Below are positions 1-4,149 of a DNA stretch of 7,469 nucleotides, piece after piece. The stretch comes from Myxococcales bacterium. GTDB taxonomy: Bacteria > Myxococcota > Bradymonadia > UBA7976 > UBA1532. Numbering within the stretch: the first letter of the stretch is position 1; each line of letters starts with the position of its first letter. The position numbers and the translations under genes are program-made. The notes below the pieces were generated by a model. The model saw nothing but the letters and a program-made list of their open reading frames with translations, searched no databases and had not been told where the DNA came from. Location: the NCBI GenBank assembly GCA_020430675.1, contig JAGQJJ010000176.1, positions 1 through 7,469 on the forward strand, in the 5' to 3' direction.

Positions 1-57
1 CACGCCCATGATCCAGATCACCGTGCCGCGCAGGGCGGCTGCATCTTGGCGGTTCAT
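1..57 (-). CDS. N-terminal fragment of a probable P-loop kinase (adenylylsulfate kinase-like)
   Basis: Only the first 19 codons are inside the window; the gene runs off the left edge. They read MNRQDAAALRGTVIWIMGV. A short polar lead followed by a hydrophobic beta strand of the form G-T-V-I-W-I-x-G is how adenylylsulfate (APS) kinases and related small P-loop kinases begin, with the Walker A loop coming directly next. That loop would lie outside the window, so the catalytic motif itself is not seen. The ATG overlaps the stop codon of the phosphotransferase gene upstream (ATGA), which implies translational coupling and a shared transcript. APS kinase phosphorylates adenylylsulfate to PAPS, but similar folds act on gluconate or other small molecules, so the substrate is open. 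The call rests on one strand's worth of similarity plus gene order. Confidence 0.5.
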   Translation of the reverse strand, partial: MNRQDAAALRGTVIWIMGV

Positions 58-1154
58 GACAGCAAATCATCCACACGGTCGGGGTCGAAGGGGGCGCCGT
101 CGAGCAGGCGCTCGACAAAACAGAGCAGGCGGTCGCGGATGCCATCGGGCACGTCGGGGTACCAGACCGGGCTGGCCACCACCAGGCCGCGCCAGGCGAA
201 GAAGGGCGCGACCACTTCGAGCACCTCGCGGTCGCCGGTGGCGCGCAGCCAGGTATGCCAGAAGACCTCCCACAGCGCGCGCAGGGCCCCGTCGAAGGCG
301 CCGTGATCGACCAGATCGAAGAATAGGTAGTTGATCGTCAGCGCGGTGAGGTCGTCGGCCGGCTCCCCTGCCCCGCCGCGGCTGCGGTCGAGCACCGAGA
401 AGTCGGTGCCTTCGCGGAACAGCAGGTTGAACGGGTGAAAATCGCCGTGCGTGCGCCGGGCACGGCCGGCCCGATCGGCGAGGCGCCAGCGCCAGCGCAC
501 CGCCGCCTGCTCGATGGCCTGCAGGCGCTCGGGCCGGGCGATGGGGTGGTCCTTGGGATAGCTGTCGCAAAGCCCGAAGATGCCTTCGCCGCTGCCGACC
601 GTGTCGCGCAGGCAACGCGCATAGGCGCCGGGCGGCGCGGGCACCGAGTGCACCGTGGCCAGGTAGCGGGCCAGGGCCTCGGCGCGGTCGCGGTCGAGCG
701 AGCCGGGCGCGTCGGCGCCGCGAAGCTTCTGCAGATCGCGGGCATACAGATCGCCCTCGACGTACTCGGTGACCAGGAAGGCCTCGCCGCGCGCCATCGA
801 GGTCAGCTCGCCGTCGACCCCGAAAGCGCCGACATCGAAGGCCCGAATATGGCGTGGCAGCGCGTTGAAGGTGTCATAGGCGAGCAGCATGACATCGAAG
901 CGATCGGCGCGCCGCTCGTGGTCGAAGGGGTCGGGCGCCATGGTGCGCACCACGCGGTCGTGCGTGGCGCCGCCGGCGGTGAAGGTGACCCGCAGCGGCC
1001 GGCCGTAGCCGTAGCCCTTGAGCCCGACCTGCACCTCGACGCCCAGCGGCTGCACCGCGATCAAATGGGCGTCGGGGAAGCCGTGGCGCCGCAGATAACG
1101 CTCGACGCGCGCCGGCTCGATGCGGGGGCCGTCGCCGTGATCGTCGCGCGCCAT
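54..1154 (-). CDS. Phosphotransferase, aminoglycoside/choline kinase-like (APH) fold
   Basis: The product is a 366-aa soluble protein with no signal peptide. The clearest mark is the catalytic loop THGDFHPFNLLF: H236, G237, D238 (expected catalytic base) and N243 (expected metal ligand). D256 follows in VLDRSRGG, where this superfamily has its DFG-like metal-binding Asp, and then EPADDLTAL, the usual 'G-x-P-x-x-D-L' segment. The N-lobe is less obvious: V69-R70 in DRVVRTMAP may occupy the nucleotide-binding lysine strand, and FLVTEYVEG (residues 126-134) is the hinge. Length fits the family. The family phosphorylates small hydroxyl compounds with ATP; the substrate cannot be read from sequence, and antibiotic resistance should not be assumed. 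The start is the ATG at 1154, preceded by GGAGG at 1159-1163 with a short 4-nt spacer. The gene ends in an ATGA overlap with the next, kinase-like gene, so the two probably form an operon. Confidence 0.85.
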   Translation of the reverse strand: MARDDHGDGPRIEPARVERYLRRHGFPDAHLIAVQPLGVEVQVGLKGYGYGRPLRVTFTAGGATHDRVVRTMAPDPFDHERRADRFDVMLLAYDTFNALPRHIRAFDVGAFGVDGELTSMARGEAFLVTEYVEGDLYARDLQKLRGADAPGSLDRDRAEALARYLATVHSVPAPPGAYARCLRDTVGSGEGIFGLCDSYPKDHPIARPERLQAIEQAAVRWRWRLADRAGRARRTHGDFHPFNLLFREGTDFSVLDRSRGGAGEPADDLTALTINYLFFDLVDHGAFDGALRALWEVFWHTWLRATGDREVLEVVAPFFAWRGLVVASPVWYPDVPDGIRDRLLCFVERLLDGAPFDPDRVDDLLS

Positions 1155-1182
1155 TTCGCCTCCGTCGGACCAGTACCGGCCC

Positions 1183-1212
1183 GTTATCCGATGGAGACGC
1201 GCCTCGGCGCAA
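1183..1212 (-). promoter_or_regulatory. Possible sigma-70-like promoter for the phosphotransferase operon
   Basis: On the minus strand TTGCGC (1212-1207) and GATAAC (1188-1183) are separated by 18 nt, within the 101-nt gap between the lipoprotein stop and the phosphotransferase start. Matches to TTGACA and TATAAT are only partial (3/6 and 4/6), and such hexamers arise by chance in any gap this size. The rest of 1155-1255 is G-rich sequence without a convincing terminator for the upstream lipoprotein gene. Confidence 0.22.
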
Positions 1213-1255
1213 GGGGCGGGCTGCCGGGTGCTGCGGGGCGCTGCGGGGAGAGCGG

Positions 1256-3079
1256 TCAGCGGCAGAAGTTGGAGAAGCCGCTGCCGTCCTGCACGCAGAA
1301 GGGATCGCCGCCGAAGATCAGCGTGCAGCAGAAGAACGTGTCGGGGCAGCCGAGCATGTCATTGCAAGGAAGCGTGCACAGACTGCCGATGCCCTGGAAG
1401 TTGCGGCACGTCTCGTCGGCCGTGCAGTCGGCGGCGCCGCCGCATTGGGGCGGGCCCTGGGGCGACCAATCGCTGATCTGGCGGTCGGCCGCTGGCGGCG
1501 CGGCCTCGCAGGCGTTGTTCACGCAGACCTGGTCGGCGGCGCAGTCGCCGTCGGCGAGGCATTGCACGCACTGGCCGTCGGCCGGATTGCAGACGGTGCC
1601 GGCCATGCAGCGCACGTTGGCGCACGGATCGGCCGGCGGCGCGGGCGCGTCGCAGGTGCCGGGCTGGGGCACGCAGACCTGGACCCGCGCGCCGCCAATA
1701 TCGCGCAACTGCTGGCACTGCGTGCCGCCGGGGCACATCACGCCGTTGCCGCAGGTCGGGCTGCAGACCGGGCCGACCTGCGTGCGAATGCAGGCGTGCG
1801 CGTCCTGGCAGTCGGCGGTCGCCGCGCAGGCATCGCACAGGCCGCCGCCCGCCGGCTCTTCGACGCACATGCCATCGGCCGGGTTGCACACGAAGCCGGG
1901 ATCGCACATGGCGTTGGCGCACAGGTCTTCGCAGACCGCGGTGACCGGGTCGCAGGCCTGCGCGGGGTCGCAATACTGCGGCGAGCAGACCGCCTCGACG
2001 CAATCCGGGCACCGGCAGGGCGCGCCGTTCTGACAGGTGGCGTCCGCGATCTGGCCGATCGCCTGAATCTCGCAGGTCGCCGGGTTGAAGCGGAAGGCCT
2101 CCCAGACCGCGCGGGCACCATTGGCGCTGGCGAGCGCCTGCGGGCCGAACTGCTCGACGCGGTCACGGCACTCGAAGCGCAGGCGCACTTCGCCCTGGCC
2201 GCGGAAGACCATGGCGGCCGCCGTGTACCAGCCAGGGGCCGCGCCGGCCATGCCGATCATCTCGACCGTGCCATTGGCCCCGCCGGTCGCGTCGGTGTCC
2301 AGCCCCGGATTGCACCACGCCGGGTTGCGGTTGCCGTAGTAGCAGTCGAGATCGGTGCCGTACTGCCCGCGCGGGTTCAGCACATGCAGGTCGAAGTCGA
2401 CGTCCGGCGGATCGATGGGCCACTCCATGATGATGCGCACCTCGGGCACGATGTCATCGCAGGCGTCGCCCACGCCGTCGTGATCGACGTCGAGCTGATC
2501 GAAGTTGGCCACGGCGGGACAGTTGTCGCAGGCGTCGCCGCGCCCGTCGTCATCGCCGTCGGTCTGCCGCGCGTTGGGCGTGTTTCGGCAGTTGTCGTCG
2601 ACGTCGGGCACGCCGTCGCCGTCCGTATCGGCGTCGCGGCAGGCGTCGCCAATGCCATCGCCGTTGGCGTCGGCCTGATCGGCGTTGGGGGTGTCGACGC
2701 AGTTGTCGTCGCCGTCGGCGACGCCATCGTGGTCGCGGTCGGGCTGCTCGCCCTCGCCCTCGCCCTCGCCTTCACCTTCGCCCTCACCCTCACCCTCACC
2801 CTCACCCTCGCCTTCGCCCTCGCCCTCGCCCTCACCCTCGCCCTCGCCCTCGCCCTCGCCTTCGCCCTCTCCTTCCCCTTCGCCCTCACCTTCGCCTTCG
2901 CCCTCGCCTTCGCCCTCACCCTCGCCGCCGACCGTCGAGTCGTGCCCGGCGTCGGCGCCGACCGACAGGTCGACGACGGGCTGCGCCGCCGACTCGTTGT
3001 CTTCAACGCACCCCGCCAGGCAAAGCGCGAGGACCAACGCGCAGCGCGCGATCGACTGCGAGGTCTGCACGACTGTCAT
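1256..3079 (-). CDS. Secreted lipoprotein with Gly-Glu stalk, thrombospondin type 3 repeats, beta-sandwich and Cys-rich C-terminus
   Basis: The product is 607 aa. Residues 1-24 form a lipoprotein signal peptide with lipobox LAGC (lipidated C24), so it is probably anchored in the outer membrane. Residues 52-111 are 30 uninterrupted Gly-Glu pairs, an acidic stalk. Residues 113-209 hold thrombospondin type 3-like calcium repeats (DxDxDG...D.DNC...N..Q.D...DG.GDAC). Residues about 213-345 are probably a beta-sandwich with DVDFDLHVLNP and DCYYGNRNPAWC, a pattern I associate with myxobacterial secreted proteins. From 349 to the end there are 40 cysteines in about 259 residues, with repeated units such as CANxxCxxGxVCNPADGxC, suggesting a disulfide-rich tail. 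The ATG at 3079 is chosen because it opens the signal peptide and has GGGAG (3090-3086) 6 nt upstream; the frame is open for 99 more codons, but these look random. Function is unknown; display at the cell surface or binding is a guess. Confidence 0.88.
   Translation of the reverse strand: MTVVQTSQSIARCALVLALCLAGCVEDNESAAQPVVDLSVGADAGHDSTVGGEGEGEGEGEGEGEGEGEGEGEGEGEGEGEGEGEGEGEGEGEGEGEGEGEGEGEGEGEGEQPDRDHDGVADGDDNCVDTPNADQADANGDGIGDACRDADTDGDGVPDVDDNCRNTPNARQTDGDDDGRGDACDNCPAVANFDQLDVDHDGVGDACDDIVPEVRIIMEWPIDPPDVDFDLHVLNPRGQYGTDLDCYYGNRNPAWCNPGLDTDATGGANGTVEMIGMAGAAPGWYTAAAMVFRGQGEVRLRFECRDRVEQFGPQALASANGARAVWEAFRFNPATCEIQAIGQIADATCQNGAPCRCPDCVEAVCSPQYCDPAQACDPVTAVCEDLCANAMCDPGFVCNPADGMCVEEPAGGGLCDACAATADCQDAHACIRTQVGPVCSPTCGNGVMCPGGTQCQQLRDIGGARVQVCVPQPGTCDAPAPPADPCANVRCMAGTVCNPADGQCVQCLADGDCAADQVCVNNACEAAPPAADRQISDWSPQGPPQCGGAADCTADETCRNFQGIGSLCTLPCNDMLGCPDTFFCCTLIFGGDPFCVQDGSGFSNFCR
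2453..2743 (-). repeat. Thrombospondin type 3-like calcium-binding repeats within the lipoprotein
   Basis: Codons 113-209 of the 607-aa lipoprotein. Aspartate-rich segments DRDHDGVADGDDNC, DTDGDGVPDVDDNC and a shorter DACDNC unit alternate with NxxQxDxxxDGxGDAC segments at 132-147, 169-184 and 192-207. Their spacing and Asp/Cys placement match thrombospondin type 3 repeats, which bind calcium along an extended chain. Calcium binding is inferred from the family. Confidence 0.85.
2747..2926 (-). repeat. (Gly-Glu)30 coding tract in the left lipoprotein gene
   Basis: Thirty consecutive Gly-Glu codon pairs (180 nt) based on the hexamer GGCGAG. Third bases vary: Gly is GGC or GGT with single GGA and GGG codons, and Glu is GAG or GAA, yet no unit departs from Gly-Glu. 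The tract is imperfectly reverse-complementary to the (GE)22 tract at 4261-4392. It leaves all six frames open, which generates long spurious ORFs over this region on both strands. Confidence 0.97.
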
Positions 3080-3198
3080 GCTCCACTCCCGTTCTGAATC
3101 GTCCACCGGTCCGATCGGCCCCTGCCAATCATGAGCATGGTGTATGTGCGGCACGCACCGGATCCAGGGCAAGAATTTTCCCAACGAGTCCGCAGGGT

Positions 3199-3960
3199 TC
3201 AACGCCGCCGGCGCTCGACCTCCAGACCGCGGCGGCGCTCGGCGTCGGCGATCAGGCGCCGCACCTGACGGGTTTCGCGGGTGTCGCGGTCGACGATCAT
3301 GAGGTAGATGCGCCACGCCCCGATCGACTGGGGCAGCAGGTTGAGCCGGGCGTAGGCGATGCCCAGGCCACGCCACGCCTCGGGCCAGCGGTCGTGATGG
3401 TTGAGCGCCGCGGTGAAGCCGTCGACCGCCTCGCGAAAGTGCCCCTCGCTCAGCGTGACGTAGGCGCCCTCGGTCAGATGGCGCGCGCCGCCTTCATCGG
3501 GCGTGCGCTGGCGCTGCGCGGGGATGAAGTAGCCCGCCTTGCGCAGTTCATCCTGCAAGCGCGCCTTGTCGACGTTGGGCGGCAGGATGTCGGCGTCGTG
3601 CAGCGTTCGCCAGAGCTGGACCTGCGCGTGCCCGTTGTCGGGCGCCGCGGCGACCACCTCGTAGAACTCGCGCAACGCCGGCTCATAGCGCTCCGACGCC
3701 AGGTAGGCGTCGCCGCGCACCAGGTGAACCCGCAGCGGGTCGGCGCCGCGCTCGGCGGCCACCGTGGCCCAGCGCAGCGCGTCGTCGAGCTTGCCGCGCT
3801 CGCCGAGCCCCTGCGCCAGCCGCAACGCCGGGGCCGGATCGTCCTCGCGCGCTTCGGCGGCGGCGCTCAACGCCTCGATGTGCGCCTGCCAGCCTTCGGC
3901 CCCCCCGAGATGCCCGGGGCCGGCCCAAAGCGCCGCCCACAACATGCACGCCGCGCCCAT
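3199..3960 (-). CDS. Tetratricopeptide repeat (TPR) protein, possibly exported
   Basis: The product is 253 aa. TPR-like helical pairs are visible at about 41-74, 75-108 (VRGDAYLASERYEPALREFY), 159-192 (LTEGAYVTLSEGHFREAVDG) and 193-226 (GLGIAYARLNLLPQSIGAW), with the usual small residues and A-x-P spacing. A less regular segment rich in Asp, Lys and Arg separates the two pairs (about 120-158). The C-terminus is strongly basic (RRRGLEVERRRR). TPRs are protein-binding scaffolds; no catalytic domain is seen. Residues 1-20 are hydrophobic (MLWAALWAGPG) but lack an N-terminal positive charge and a lipobox, so export is uncertain. The start at 3960 is set by an ideal AAGGAGG 7 nt upstream; in-frame ATGs at 3993 and 4011 have no such site, and 3993 falls in a possible -10 box. 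The same frame stays open on the strand opposite the right lipoprotein gene, but that extension is a shadow. Confidence 0.85.
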   Translation of the reverse strand: MGAACMLWAALWAGPGHLGGAEGWQAHIEALSAAAEAREDDPAPALRLAQGLGERGKLDDALRWATVAAERGADPLRVHLVRGDAYLASERYEPALREFYEVVAAAPDNGHAQVQLWRTLHDADILPPNVDKARLQDELRKAGYFIPAQRQRTPDEGGARHLTEGAYVTLSEGHFREAVDGFTAALNHHDRWPEAWRGLGIAYARLNLLPQSIGAWRIYLMIVDRDTRETRQVRRLIADAERRRGLEVERRRR

Positions 3961-3967
3961 CGCTGCG

Positions 3968-3974
3968 CCTCCTT
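3968..3974 (-). promoter_or_regulatory. Strong Shine-Dalgarno site fixing the TPR gene start
   Basis: The minus strand reads AAGGAGG, 7 nt before the ATG at 3960. It is the best ribosome binding site in the window and decides the start against two upstream in-frame ATGs. Confidence 0.85.
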
Positions 3975-3988
3975 GATCGGTGGCGTTC

Positions 3989-4017
3989 AACATACCGCTG
4001 CCGACGACCATCGCCAA
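3989..4017 (-). promoter_or_regulatory. Candidate sigma-70-like promoter for the TPR gene
   Basis: On the minus strand TTGGCG (4017-4012) and TATGTT (3994-3989) are separated by exactly 17 nt; each matches the consensus at 4 of 6 positions. A transcript would begin near 3982, giving a short leader that just contains the AAGGAGG site. Position and spacing are good, but the hexamers are imperfect and promoter rules for this lineage are not known from the window. Confidence 0.4.
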
Positions 4018-4070
4018 CGCGCCCGCCCTTGCCCCGGTCGCAGCATCTAGGGTAGCGTCCGGCGTTTCCC

Positions 4071-4086
4071 GGCGGCCGGGGCCGCC
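4071..4086. repeat. G+C-rich inverted repeat in the divergent control region
   Basis: GGCGGCC and GGCCGCC flank a 2-nt centre (7-bp perfect arms). It lies 64 nt before the right lipoprotein start. It may be an operator half-site pair or a chance palindrome, since G+C-rich palindromes are common in such genomes. Confidence 0.3.
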
Positions 4087-4095
4087 GAAGTGCTG

Positions 4096-4113
4096 GGGGA
4101 ATGGGATTTCCCC
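4096..4113. promoter_or_regulatory. Inverted repeat GGGGAA-N6-TTCCCC, possible operator or leader hairpin
   Basis: Perfect 6-bp arms with a 6-nt spacer lie in the 189-nt gap between the divergent TPR and lipoprotein genes, 36 nt before the lipoprotein ATG. The arms include A/T pairs, unlike the surrounding G+C-rich sequence. It could bind a dimeric regulator or form a hairpin in the lipoprotein leader; no regulator gene is present in the window. Confidence 0.35.
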
Positions 4114-4149
4114 GCAGTCGAACGACCTCAAGGGGAGGAGTCGAACGCG

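Noticed and set aside
54..1154. Aminoglycoside resistance gene
   Set aside because: Only the general APH fold is visible. The operon context with another kinase and the divergent motif after D256 do not point to antibiotic modification.
2747..2926. CRISPR array or non-coding tandem repeat
   Set aside because: The repeat unit is a 6-nt codon pair without spacers, in frame within a lipoprotein gene, with synonymous variation.
435..3097. Long plus-strand open frames opposite the phosphotransferase and left lipoprotein genes (435-2033 and 1445-3097)
   Set aside because: They lack recognisable domains and good ribosome binding sites, are rich in Ala/Arg/Val/Gly, and lie opposite genes with intact motifs.
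2685..3134. Plus-strand ORF with a Ser-Pro repeat
   Set aside because: The Ser-Pro repeat is simply another frame of the (GE)30 tract; no signal peptide, domain or ribosome binding site supports it.
3080..3198. Promoter or sigma-54 site for the left lipoprotein
   Set aside because: No pair of hexamers with acceptable spacing and no GG-N10-GC element was found, so transcription from the TPR gene or an unrecognised promoter remains possible.
3080..3376. N-terminal extension of the left lipoprotein by 99 codons to 3376
   Set aside because: The extension is Arg/Pro-rich without homology features, overlaps the TPR gene and would bury the lipoprotein signal peptide. The ATG at 3079 has a ribosome binding site and opens that signal peptide.
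4090..4149. Start of the right lipoprotein at 4090 (20 residues earlier)
   Set aside because: It would place acidic residues before the signal peptide and lacks a ribosome binding site, whereas GGAGGAG stands 9 nt before 4150.
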